64,000 nt of DNA from NCBI GenBank assembly GCA_019059635.1, contig JAGVRJ010000001.1, forward strand, positions 3,286,001 through 3,350,000. The letters are read 5' to 3'. The position numbers were made by a program, and so were the translations under genes. Below the pieces are notes generated by a model, which worked only from the letters and a program-made list of their open reading frames with translations, ran no database searches and had not been told where the DNA came from. This document shows, piece after piece, positions 43,972 to 56,000 of the stretch; positions within the stretch are counted from its first letter, which is position 1; every line of letters starts with the position of its first letter. The stretch is from Proales similis (Eukaryota; Rotifera; Eurotatoria; Ploima; Proalidae).

Positions 43972-46149
43972 TCATTTATGGTTCATGTTGAATGCAGTGG
44001 AGAATAGCAGCTGTTTGGTTTTCTTTTTCTTTCCTTTTGCCACGACCGGATTGGCCGCCTTTGTGCTGTCAAGACTCTCGTCCAGTGATCGATCCTCTAT
44101 GTGTCTAAGTGGCTCGCTAATCGAAGAGAAAAACGACTGCCTGAAGTCGGGCACAGGCGCGTCTGGCTCGCCACTCACATCCTCGGATCTTCCATCTTGG
44201 AATATGGGAGCCGGAGGCCCCTGGCACTTTTTGGCTTTGCCTGGCAGCGACTGTTCTACATGCTGTTTCTTGACCATGCTGAGCCAGCCGTTGGTGACTT
44301 GACTCGCTGCTGGAGGAGCGGCGAGCGCAGGCCATTCGCTTTTAGACGCCTGGTTCTTAAGCTTTTGAGCAAAGCTGCTCGCGTTTGCGTTTAGACCGCT
44401 GCCAGTGCTTCCACCGCCGTGGCTCTCGGCGCTGCTGCTCAGCGAAGGAGAAGTAGACGCTTCGGGAAACGCGTTGTTGTAGTCAAATTCGTTTGCAACG
44501 CTCTCGATCATTGCCGACGGCACGTAATAGTGCGGCTCAGGCGCGTTCATCGCCGCCTGTCTCTCAGCGTTGCGTTTCTCTCGCATCTCTTTTCGCTGTC
44601 TAATGCGTCTACGCTCTTCGATCTCGTCTCTGAACATGTCCAGAGTGGCTCGGCTGACTAACGGCTCCTTGAGCTTCAGCTCGGCGATCATGAATTCACT
44701 GTGCAATGGCAAATGCGACAAGTAGCGATACTTCTTGCGATTTTCTTCGCTCATAAAATGACTCTCGGTCGCGACTATCTTGGCCCTTATTTTCAGCGGA
44801 CACTTGGCCAGCGAGCCATGTTCAGTCGTCAAACATCGAGTGTTCAATGCGTTCAAGTAGATTCGCTGTCCGTCGGCCGACTGATAAAAGAAGCTAAACT
44901 CGCCCATGTTGTCCTCTGTCTTGAATATTCTGCTCTGCTCTGGCTTTTGTTCTTCTCTGCGCGGCTCATCGCTCTCTTCCTCTTTAGCTTCATCTTGTGT
45001 GGCTTTCATTTGCTTGAAATCAACATGTTTGGCCTTGCTCTTGCCATAAATCTCTTCAAACGCGTCCTCAAATACTTGCTTCGGCGATTGGTTGTGCTCT
45101 GACTGTTCAACATTGACTTTTCGATCCGTCACATCTCTATTTAGGGAACTCATCAGCGCGTTTTCACGCTCACTCAGAAGCTCAATGGCTTCTTGGACGA
45201 AAATGCCCTCTGGGTTTGCGCCTTCTTCGGCCAGCTGTCGATTCAATTCGGCTCGCTCTCGCTGGATGACAGTGTCGCGAATGTGCTGGGCGTCTTTGCC
45301 TTGCAGTTTGAAATAGGGCACACATTGGGCGTACTCGGGTGCGTTGAATAGACCGAGATTGAGTGAATCACGATCGCGATTGTACAAGTCAAAGTGAGTG
45401 AACGGCAGAATCAGAGTTGAATAAGTGTGCTTTGATCTGAACATCAAATTGAACTCGAGCTCGTCGCCCACTTTGTACGCCGCTTGGTATTTGTTCATTC
45501 GCACGCTGCGCAAGTCTTTCTTGTACACGGACTCGAAGCAGATGGGACACTTGCGCCAAGCCTTGTCGCTCAATGACAGGTAATGAAGCATGCACGACCA
45601 ACAGTAGATGTGGCCGCATTTGGTCATCTTGGCCGCTCGTGGCTCGTCAAGGCAAATCGGACACGTGAACGAGTCGTGCGAGTCTACGATTATCTCTTCG
45701 GTGTTGGCCCAGTCCACAAGCAGATCGGGATCAGCCATGTGCACCGAGTAGTCGCCGCTGTACTTGACCACGAACTGACAGTTGGCCTGCAGAAAGCGCT
45801 CTTTACTGAACACAGAGCCCTTGCCGCTCAGCTTGGCCGCGCTGAACTGTTTGGAGAGACGCTCGTACTCGTAATGATACATTTCGTCTCGAGCGTCGTA
45901 GCTGAAGTTCAGCAGGTGATTCAGATTGGCCTTTTTCTGTCCGCTGTTGAAAGACGACTCTCGTGCCGCCGCGATCGGTCTAGCCCTTCCACGTTCGGGC
46001 GCTTTTTGGTATTTTGTCTGTTTCTTGGCGCTGACTTGCGCCTTTTTGAGCTCAGTGCTCGTCGACAAGGAGCTGATCGGCTTATTTGATGGTTCCGGAC
46101 GACTGCTTGGCATCGCGGTAGTACTTGCACCAGGTGCGGCTCCTTCCAT
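43972..46149 (-). CDS. RNF10: RING finger protein 10 E3 ubiquitin ligase
   Basis: E3 ligase. Mammalian RNF10 ubiquitylates 40S proteins uS3/uS5 on stalled ribosomes. It is 725 codons without introns, starting at ATG 46149. Conserved blocks against human RNF10 are KANLNHLLNFSYDARD, FLQANCQFVV, a C3HC4 RING (CPICLDEPRAAKMTKCGHIY, CWSCMLHYLSLSDKAWRKCP), QADGQRIYLNALNTRCL and YRYLSHLPLHSEF. Also conserved are the basic coiled region (EERRRIRQRKEMREKRNAER) and the final KKKKTKQLLFSTAF, the family's C-terminal signature. The RING lies at about residues 160-210. A 0.9-kb gap separates it from the Roco gene on the same strand. Confidence 0.95.
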   Translation of the reverse strand: MEGAAPGASTTAMPSSRPEPSNKPISSLSTSTELKKAQVSAKKQTKYQKAPERGRARPIAAARESSFNSGQKKANLNHLLNFSYDARDEMYHYEYERLSKQFSAAKLSGKGSVFSKERFLQANCQFVVKYSGDYSVHMADPDLLVDWANTEEIIVDSHDSFTCPICLDEPRAAKMTKCGHIYCWSCMLHYLSLSDKAWRKCPICFESVYKKDLRSVRMNKYQAAYKVGDELEFNLMFRSKHTYSTLILPFTHFDLYNRDRDSLNLGLFNAPEYAQCVPYFKLQGKDAQHIRDTVIQRERAELNRQLAEEGANPEGIFVQEAIELLSERENALMSSLNRDVTDRKVNVEQSEHNQSPKQVFEDAFEEIYGKSKAKHVDFKQMKATQDEAKEEESDEPRREEQKPEQSRIFKTEDNMGEFSFFYQSADGQRIYLNALNTRCLTTEHGSLAKCPLKIRAKIVATESHFMSEENRKKYRYLSHLPLHSEFMIAELKLKEPLVSRATLDMFRDEIEERRRIRQRKEMREKRNAERQAAMNAPEPHYYVPSAMIESVANEFDYNNAFPEASTSPSLSSSAESHGGGSTGSGLNANASSFAQKLKNQASKSEWPALAAPPAASQVTNGWLSMVKKQHVEQSLPGKAKKCQGPPAPIFQDGRSEDVSGEPDAPVPDFRQSFFSSISEPLRHIEDRSLDESLDSTKAANPVVAKGKKKKTKQLLFSTAFNMNHK

Positions 46150-47049
46150 TTCGTCTGTATGTTCGCTTCTTGTTTTGAATTTTCTTGGCGAAGGATGTGA
46201 TGACCGCGTTGGATAGACGCTGTGTGTAGACTCGGCTCTGTCCGCTTCTATTCAGGCTTGTGTTTAGAACAATTGGTTTGTTTGATTCATTCGATATTGA
46301 CTGTATAACGTGCATCATGTTTAGAAAGCCATTCTCGAATCCAATATACTCAAATTTAATTTTCTCTTTGGGTTGTTTAGCTCGTTGCTTGGCTTGAAAT
46401 TTGGACTTGGCGGTTTCTTGTTTCTCTCAAGTATTTAACTTGGCTTGTCGAAGCGATTGGTGCTCGTTCGACAGACTCCTACTGCGATTTGAGTGTGCGC
46501 TTCAACACCGAACTGAGTTCTGGGCGATGAAAATCTGTTTGATGATTGCCGAGTTGGCGACGATCGAATACTGTGATCTGAAGGCTCGTTGAAAAGCTTA
46601 AAACTGAAATTAGCTCGATGAGAGGCTTGCTCGCTGAACGAACACTTCTTTATCGATATAAAGAATGTCTAAAGCAAGAGAAAATTGAAATTAGAACTCG
46701 CTCGGACGCGTTCACTCTCTCCGCATCAAATTCTTTCAATTCACTCAACATGAAACCAGCAATTTTGCTGAGCTTACTGCCCTCCATTTGCAAGTGAACA
46801 AGACGTGACATAGTGTTGATGTGCCGTACTCACCCATCGTTCATCATTTATTATTATTATTACTACCGCCAAACGCGTCTCGCTTAATTTATTTTGAAAC
46901 CAGCTCTTGTCGATTGCAACTGAGATCAACGAGGCGACGCCCGATTTGTCCGGATGTATGCTCGGAAAAATTTCAAATTTTTTCTCAAATTTTCCAATTT
47001 ATTTCAAATTTAAGAGTTAAAAAGTTGAATGGCATTGGACAGTGGCTGC
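46150..47049. other. RNF10 upstream and Roco 3' flanking region
   Basis: A 900-bp interval, mostly A/T-rich, with TTTATT at 46847-46852 and 46998-47003. Either would give AATAAA for the minus-strand Roco gene. An ATT repeat lies at about 46850-46862. The RNF10 promoter should lie in the lower part. No coding exon is supported. Confidence 0.45.
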
Positions 47050-50000
47050 TTAGTCAAGTTCATGATTGTCCGGAATCTCTGAGCCTGCTTTGCCTTGGAT
47101 TAGCTCGAGCATTTTCAGGTCGTTCGCATCCACAAAGTAGCTGCTTGACTTGCGTGTTTCGTCGATCACCTTCGCCTCTGTCTGCTTCAAATGCTCGTCG
47201 CACAGCCACAAAGTTTTTCCGTTTTTCAGTTCACATCGCTTCAATAGCTGATTCGAACTCAGCGCTTGGCCCAGTTTGGCTTCACTCAGCAGCTTCCCGG
47301 ATTCCATTTGCTCGATTGCAAATTGTCGAATGGCAGAGTAGGAGTCTAGCATTGACGTGTTTGAGTTGTTCACGGCGCTCTCTTCGATCTCCTGAATGAG
47401 TTTGCTTCCTCGTTCGGACAAGAAAATACCAAGTTGTGACGCCAGGCCTCCTCGCTTGACAATTTTCATTACGCGCGCCAGATAGGGTCCGTACAAGGCC
47501 TTCATATCTTTAAGAATAATAAAGGCACCTTGAGGCACGTGCCAGCCATCTTCGTGCTCACACAACGGTCGAATGCAGGTCTGCTTGATTTGCCTGCTGG
47601 CTTCTAGTTTGCTCAAGTCTTGCAACTGTAAGAATCCTGAATGAACTCGCTCCAGCCGAAGCGAGTCGGTCGGCGTATCGTCTTCTTTGCCGTTCGCGTC
47701 GAGCTGTGGCTCGTCAATCAAATCAAGACAGAATAGACGCGGATACTGCTTGTCGGTGTTGACCTTTGCGGCAAATATGCCCAGTTGTTTGAGAAATCGA
47801 CGCTGAATCAACTCGTAGATCTCTTGAGTTGCCACACTCGTGAATTCAGCCTCTTGTTGCTCCTCGGCCGCTTTTGACTTTGATTCGTTTGAGCACGCGC
47901 TCAATACTTGCTTCACATGTTCAAGTAGTTGATTATGGCTCTCCTTTCGCTCGAAGCGAAAGTCAACTTCGGGGTAGTGACCGGCAAGGAAGGCGATCTC
48001 GTGCTTCTTCCATTCGTCGCCAGTGCCCACGAGCGCTTTGATGATCGGCATTTTAATCGACTCGTGTGCGAACCGGAACTCTAGAGTGGCGTTTTTCGAT
48101 TTGACGTACTCGTCAGAGACACAGGCGATCATCAATTTGGCCTGATTCATTCCCTTTGAGATTTCGGCGTAGAGACCCGATGAGCCAGACGCGTCCTTCT
48201 CGTCCAACCACGCCTTGATGCCATTTTTCTCAAAAAACGGCAACAGATCTCTCGGGTCGAGCCAGCCTTAAACAAGAGAAAATCAGAACTGGAAACTGAG
48301 CAACTGAGCGAGCTTGGACGCCTACCTAGACTTTTGTCCGTTCCTCTAGTGCCCTTCTTGACCGCTTGATGCGAGTTGGCCCAGCAGTAGCTTATGAATA
48401 CGTCGGGAGGCTGGCTTGATTTTAAATCGGAAATCTTGGTGTCCTGAAGAAGCCGCTCGACAGTATCGAACAATTCCACAATCTTGTGCTTGTAACGATT
48501 CGGATCCTGCATGATCACACGGCAATCGGTGGAAATGTGCGCGAATTTCGGCTCCTTGATCCATTCGTGTGATCCCTTTGGTCCGAACTCGACAATCAAG
48601 TAACTCTGCTTGAGAATGTTGAATACCATGTCGAACACTTGCACACATTTCGAGTCAAGTGCGAACAAGTCAGAGACGCCAAGTATGACCAGACGCGATT
48701 TCTTCATCACCGAAACAATTTCCTCGAAGCTGAAGCCCTTTGCCGAACTCCAAACCTTGTAGCCGGCCTCACTCAGTGCTTGGATCGGCTGACTTGGACG
48801 AACAGAGTTGTCGCTCGGCTGGTCGTCCTGCTCAAAGTAACAGAACGCAATGTCATATTCAAGACTTCGCTTCAAATTTATCAAGTCGGCAAGCGAATGC
48901 TCCAAGTTTAAATCGAGCGTGTAGAGATCGTTGAGAGGCATGATGGCGAGCATTTCGTCGATTGAAATCGCGTGAAAGAACTTGCTGCATTGAAGAAAGG
49001 GCGCATTGAACTCTTTGGCACGTCTGAGTAGAGCCGAGCTAAAGAGGCAAGGCTCGGCAACTCGAGCGAATATGCACTCGGGACACGGAAAGCTGAACTC
49101 GTAGGAAACGGTGTTGAACGACTCGTTTATAAGCGTCTCGATTACTTCGTGAATGAGGAACACAATGTTCTCCGGCTTGAACCCTTGAACTCTCAACACA
49201 ATCTCTTTGGACTCGTTCTGCTTTATCAACGCTTTGTGCGAGTTTTTATTCAGCACTGAGCCGTTCTTCCACATTTTGGACGACTCGGCGTACTGATACA
49301 GTCTCACTTGAACTCGATTGAACAGACCGGCCGGCAAGTACTCGAACGAGTAGATCACATAAAACTCCTTCACCACGGACGATTCGATCTCGTTAATAGG
49401 CGTCCAAATGGCCTTCGGTTCTGTTTCGGGCAGTAGGCAAGGAATGAGACTGGTCTTTCGCTCGGCATCCGGAAACGACAAGTCAAACTCTTCAGTCAAC
49501 CGAAGGAGCCAGTTGTGCATCGCAGCGTCATAGTCCTTCCACACCTTGCCAATGTCCTTGTGCTCGAGCTTTCCGTCAACGATCGGCGTCTCTTTTACTG
49601 ACACAACGCACGCGATCGCGTCCACAATCCACTGAGGCTTGATCACGATTCGATCGCGTAAGAAGCGATTCTCGAAAAATTGGATCGTTCCCAAGTCGCT
49701 GAGAAAGCGAATTGACTCGAGCACTTCGCTTTCGTCCGAGATTCCGCATTCGTCTGCTATTTTGGCGAGCTCGTTGAAAACCAGCACAGGCTCGCTCTTG
49801 CTCTTTTCCTTAACGTTCGCCTCAAAGTTGAGCCAGACCTCCGGAATTTCTTCTCCCATGTACTGCTGCTCGAGAGTGCATTTTACGAGCGCATCGACCA
49901 GCTCTGTGATGCCGATCCGGTTCGGATTGGAGACAAAGTGAAAGCCGACTATTTGCTTGTACTTCTTCTTAAGTCGGTCCGTGTCGATTGAATACGTTTT

Positions 50001-53000
50001 GACCTGATTTATGAATCAAAAATGGATAGTTAGTTGAAAGCCACTAAAAACCACTCAATCTTCGTCAACCTCGTCAATGTGTGTGCCAACGACAAACACT
50101 GGCGCCGACGGAGCGTGAACCCCGATCGAGTTGAGCCAAAAGTCCAAGCTCGCGTGCTCTACTCCCAGACGAACATTCCAGACCAGAATGTAGACCGCTC
50201 GTGAAGAGAGGAAAAACTGGTGCGTGTTGTAGTACAAGCTCTGGCCGGCTAAACGCGCAATTTGAGTTGAATGAAAACGAGTTTAGACCTCTCAACTTAC
50301 CAAAGTCCCAAACAGAGTAGGTCAGCTCGCGCTTTTGTCCGGCGTCAATTTTCCATTCATGAATGTCAATTCCGTCTGTTATTGCCGGACGGTAATGGGA
50401 TGAGCCGCGAAGCATCGAGTTGATCAGCGATGTCTTTCCGGCCTCTCCGAGGCCGACCAGCATAAGTTTGGTGCGTCTGCAGAGAACTCGTCCGGAGAGC
50501 AGCCGTCTCAAATAGGCCATCATGGACACGGTTCCTCGTCGGCATATTTCGATCGGAGGCGTTTTCAGTGACAGACATCCGTTTACTTTGAGCTCGGTGA
50601 TGGGCAAGTCGCCGACCTGTGCGCTCAGTGTCTCCAGTAGAACGCAATGGTTCAATGTCAGCTTTTGAAGCTTTTTCAAAGCTCTGATCTCGTCCGGAAT
50701 GTTCCTTATCTTCTGGTAGGACAAGTTCAAATGAGTCAAGTTGGTCAGTTTGAACACGTTTGCCAGCGACGCGTCTTCAAGTCGAGCAAACTGTTTGAAT
50801 ATGAACGCGTTGAATTTGGGTATTTCTTTGTCAATGAGAAACCCGTTATTGCCCGGATCGAATCGTTTGAATGCAGCGAGGAGCTGGTCATGCGCCAACA
50901 CATGAGAATAGGCGGCTAACAGTCGGTTGAACGTGACCATGGCAGACTCGTCGCTCAATTGCAGACTGTCGAGCCATCCAACTCCGGTGAGACTTAGCTC
51001 TCGCAAGCTACTACTCAGCTCATCCAAATTGATCGGGATTCTTCCAATTGAAACAGAATTCAATCTGAGCGCTCTCAGCTCGCTCGGTAGCTTCAGCACT
51101 CCCTCGAATTTGTCCAGCTCAACGCAAGTCTCTTCGAAGCTCAGAATTTTCAAGTGAGGCATTAAACTTGCCCAGTCGAGCTCGAGCAAGTTGGGCTGTT
51201 TAATTAGATTCTTGCGGATGTTCAGCTCAATCAGGTGATTGAAGTGAAAAAATTGCTCGGGCAACTCGCGAATGAGATTGTTCTCGAGCACAACTCTCTG
51301 AAGCCAGTTGTGCGCTGTCCACGATTCAGCCTGCACGAACTCGATCGGGTAGTTGATGATCGCCAGATAGCGAATGTTTGCGAATCGTCGAAACAACTCG
51401 GGCGTCAATCGCACTTGGGAGTTGTTGCTCACATTTTCCGGGTTTCCGTCGAACATGCAGAGTTTGGGCACACTCTTACTGTACGGATTGTTGAACCTCT
51501 CCTCCATGGTTTGATCGCTGAGCGAATTGAAATCAGCATTTTGACAATACAAGCAGTTTTCGGGCAAAAGCTCAAGCTCATCACGTCTCTCGTACTCGGC
51601 CGGCACAAACTCGTCGAATTCCTCGCGATTGATTGTGAACTGCTCGACAAGCTCGAAATCATCGTTAAGCATCATAAAGGCCAACCGTTTGACTTGCTCG
51701 ACGGAATAACTTCGAATCATCTCATTTAGAGCTTGGTCGCCCAGTTTGAGAGACGCTTGCTCCGGAAACAACTCCCTATTGAGTGGAACGAGTGATTCGT
51801 TCTATTCGATTCAATGTTCATGCTGGTGATGTTGAGTTTAGGTTGAAACTTGCACCTACCTCTGCCAGTGAGAGCAAATAAAAACTCAAAACGTTTATGA
51901 CGAAAAGGCGTCGGTCGATTTGTGACAAGTCGATTTTCAGTCCGGCAATGTCCACAAAGTGCGCGAACAGAAACTTTGAATTGAGTTGAAGATGCGCATC
52001 CTGCTGAGCTAGCACTTCTTCAGAAACATTCTTGGATACGAGCGCACGGGAATAAACGAGCGGCTTAAATTACCGTTCAAATTGAAGCATAGGCGATGTA
52101 GTCTCAGCTGCCGACTCTCGTCCGGGATTATCACCAAACCTGTTCGCAGCAGCTCTTGGCCGTAGCCTTCAATTCCGACCTTGCTGGCTAGACTCACTCC
52201 TTGACTGGCCAGGAATTCAGTCACAATTTTCTCTTTTTCTAAGTAAAACAACCCCAAAAATGAACCAATAGAATTGACATTCGGTTGAAACTGGCTTACT
52301 CTCGATGCTCGGCTTTGCACTGCAGTTCTGAACTGAAAAAGAAGAGCTGAATAGGGAGGCAATCGTAAAAATAACTCGTCTGGCGACTTACACTCTTTTG
52401 TGGAAGGATCGAGCGGAAAAGACGAACAGTTGAACAAGAATTTGTACTGGATGTCATATGACGGGCTGGACGGTCTGAGTTTGAGTTCGGGAATGATTTT
52501 GAATGGTTTGTTCGGAAGCGAATAAATTGCCACCAGCTCGGTGTTTATGTGAATCCTCAGCTCATTTCGCTCGTCCGACTGAGAAGAACTTGGTCAGTTG
52601 GGAGAATTGAAGTGAAGAGAATGAGCAAACCCTACCTTGTTCAAGAAATCGACACGAACACAATCACCAAAGGAGAACTCTGATTTCTCTTCATCGTCAT
52701 CACCTTGGCCATTTGTCAAGCTGGAAAAGTCCAATTTCAGAACCCGAATCGACGAATAGACCTTGAGACTTCTCTGATTCAAATTCACGATGATGACATC
52801 CGCTCCATCGGGCGACGAACTAGTAAGAGATTATTTCAATTGAAGACAAAGAGAGAAAGGCAATCAAAGTTACATGTCAATAACCAGCTCGAGCGAGAGT
52901 GGCTCTCTATCCCGGTCGTTGGCCAACAGAATTGAAAAGCGGTTGAAATCGGCAAGGTGCATGCTTTTGATGGCTTTGATTGATTCGGGATCGTCCGATT

Positions 53001-56000
53001 GCGGCGTGTAGACGAAAAAGGCCGAGTCGAGCGCTTGACTCGTGCCTCGATTCACTCTCTCCAGGTTCTTGGGGTCAAAGATCGGATTTAGGAGACAAAA
53101 GTCCTCGTTGAACTGCCTCAATCGGGCGATTGGTACCAGACATTCGTTACAAAATGTCTGCTGGTCGATCGTGTGCTTAAGAGCAGCAGAACGCTGCTTA
53201 GTGTAGGCTTTCCCTTCTTCTGTTTATTGCCGAATAAAGTCAAACGAAGCAAACGAGATCGGTTTGGAGCGCTTACTTCCAAGCGGTTCGATTGATGAAA
53301 CGGCCTCGTCATCGGTCACTGTTCCCAGTTCAGTTTGTTTGATCTTGAACGAGAACATCCGATTAGGCGAGTTCAAAACTCGAGTCGTTTATAATGAGCC
53401 ACTACCGTGTAATAGACGCCTCTTCGGTGAAGTGCAGCGCTCAGCCTGTAAAAATACTCGATGTAAATTGATTTGATTGATTTCAGGCAATTCTGGTCTT
53501 CAATGTTGTACGAGCGTGGATCAACACACTTGACCGCCAGTCGAACTTGATCATAAAAGGAATTGAACGCTCTAAGATCTAAAACTTTGCAAAGTCTGTC
53601 TCACCTTTGGTTGGGGTAAAGTGAACGAGAATGTCGTAGCCAAAGCATCTGTTCACAACGCCTTTTTTCCAAATGTATTCAGTTCGATTCGGATCGTACA
53701 AGTCGGAGATGAGCTGAAAAGAAATCGAGCTCGGCACACTGGCGTCTGTGTTGAAAACAGTCTCAAACTCGCTGGTTTGGTCGCGTTTCGCCCAGCCAAG
53801 TGATTCTTTTTTCGCTGGCGCATTCTCTTTTAGGCCGCTGGTCGGCACCACATATTTCCGTCCGTGGCCAGCCTCCAAAATCAATATCAAATTCAGGTCA
53901 AGTAAAAGACGAATCAGATGATCGAACTTAAATTTTCCAAGTTTAAACTCGACTAGCTCACAAGTCTAGATCTGATTTGAACATACTCGAGCTTGAGTGG
54001 CTTTTTTCAGCAACTCTGATCGAAGCTCATCAAATTCCCAGCAGCGAACTTGATCGCCCAAAAGCGAAGATAAAGCGGGCACATCGTTTGAATTTAAATT
54101 TCCATTGTGGATTATCTCCAACCGCGAACTGAACCAGACCAGGTCAGTGACCGCAATCTCCGAGACGCCTTCACTTGAGAAATAAGCATTTCCCTGGTCG
54201 AACGAGAAGAATTGGCAAAACTTGAGGCACTCAGATTCAGCGTCAATTTACCTTTGCGTTCTCGCACTCCAAATATTTTCCTGGTAGATCATGCAGTCTA
54301 TTCGCTTGGATGTACTCGTTTAGAGAAGGATCGTTTCTGAAGAAAGCAAACACATCGGCGCAAGAAATGATGGGCTCATTGTTGAAATCGACATCTTTCA
54401 GGACTTTGCTCATTTCTTCTGCTCCGGGGTCTTTGCCGCCCTCGAAGTATCTCTCTTTCAGGCGGTTCATGTAAGCCGGCATCGGGTACATGTAAAACGA
54501 GTTGTCGTAAATGAATTTGAGGAGTGTGCTGGGATACCAGGCGCCGTCCGAAGATTTCTTTCATCTCAAATTTTAGCCAAGATTGGCAAAGAAGAGTTGT
54601 GTTTACTAGCCACTTACATTGCTGAACGTGTAGATCATTTCAATCCATTGCCAGAAGACCGAGCCGGCTTTTGAGAAGCGAGAAATGTTCTCCATGGTCA
54701 TGTCAGGATCATTGATGTAGCCCTCTAGCTTGCCAAGAACATAGTCTGAGGTAGACGAGTAGTCGTAATCTCTCATCTGCGAATAGAGTGACATGAGCTG
54801 ATTTCCGCTGGAGATGATTTTCTTGAAATTGTCGAATCCAGGCTTTTTGTTCAATGCGATGCAGACACAGTCGGCCACCTTTTCCATCACGGACGGCGGC
54901 TTGGAGAAAGACTTGAGCTCGGCCAAGTCTACTTTTGACATAGAGTTCAAATCTTTTTTTTTTTTTAAATTCGATTTTAGTCCGACCAGCTCATTTTTGA
55001 TTGCTATTCACACTCAAGGCTCATACTTAGATTAAATTCGTTTATTTTCTGTTCCATCGACGTCAGATCAGTGGTCTTCTGCCAAAGCGAATCTTATTAT
55101 AACTGCTTGATCTTATTTAAAACTGAAATGGGCTTACGTTCACACTGCCCGATGAGATGAACATGATTTGAATGTTTCCGCGAATCAACTTGAGCTGCTG
55201 CTTTAAATTGAGCTCGTAGCCGACTTGCAGCTGCGCTTTAAAGTCGAGATCGCTCAAGCTAATTCAAATTACACAAGCATTAACTCATCCTCATAGTATT
55301 CAATTTTTAGCTTTTCTTACTTTTCTGGTGGCTCGGCATTAGCCTCGATTGCGTCAAGCTGATTGTTAATTGCAGTCTCAATTTCCTCTTTCTTAGAGGC
55401 ATCGACCGCGCCGATCGCCGCTATCAACAACTTACACGGCAGAATGTTCTTAAATATTCAGTTAAAGCTGGACCGCTTTTCTGCTTATTCTGGAGCTGTA
55501 ATTTACTTTGAAGAGAACTTTGAACAGCTTGCGTCGAATGGAGGCAATTATGTTCTCTTGGGTATCAGTTGAATCAAATTTAATGATCACCATGTTCCTC
55601 TCCGACAAGAACTGGTCTGCCACGCTCTTTTAAAACTCAATTAATTCATTGAAAAAGAAGAACGCTGTATCGAATCAATGATTTACCTCTTTGCACTCGA
55701 AATAGTTGACACGTTGTAGCTTGTTGAGTGATTGAATAAGCGCTCGGTAAAAGAAGGGCGTCTGAGAGCTCTTTTGCTCGGACGCGCTCAAAAAATGGAA
55801 AAACGACTGGTCGTCAGAGTCGTCTTTTATGACGACCACTTTGCCTGTGTTGACCAGACCAAGATCTGTCGAGCATGTCTCGTTAATCAAGTGACTACCG
55901 AGTCCAGAGTGGTCGTCTTACCGTCTTTGTCACGTTTCGTTTTATTGTATTCAAGCGAGACAAGCATAGATTTGCTCAGCTGTTTGCACGCTCCAATCTG

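Noticed and set aside
51780-51870. A gene boundary between the N-terminal half and the LRR-Roc half of the giant gene
   Set aside because: The LRR exon has no ATG before its first residues, and CTGGCAGAG|GTAGGT joins in phase 0 to ...AATAGGGAG|TTGTTTCC, so one gene is favoured. RNA evidence would be decisive.
54180-54250. A 31-nt intron in the giant gene
   Set aside because: The first AG (CTCAAG) gives an in-frame exon, but a second acceptor (GACCAG) gives a normal 58-nt intron with the same phase and a better COR match (GNAYFSSEGV). The longer intron is preferred.
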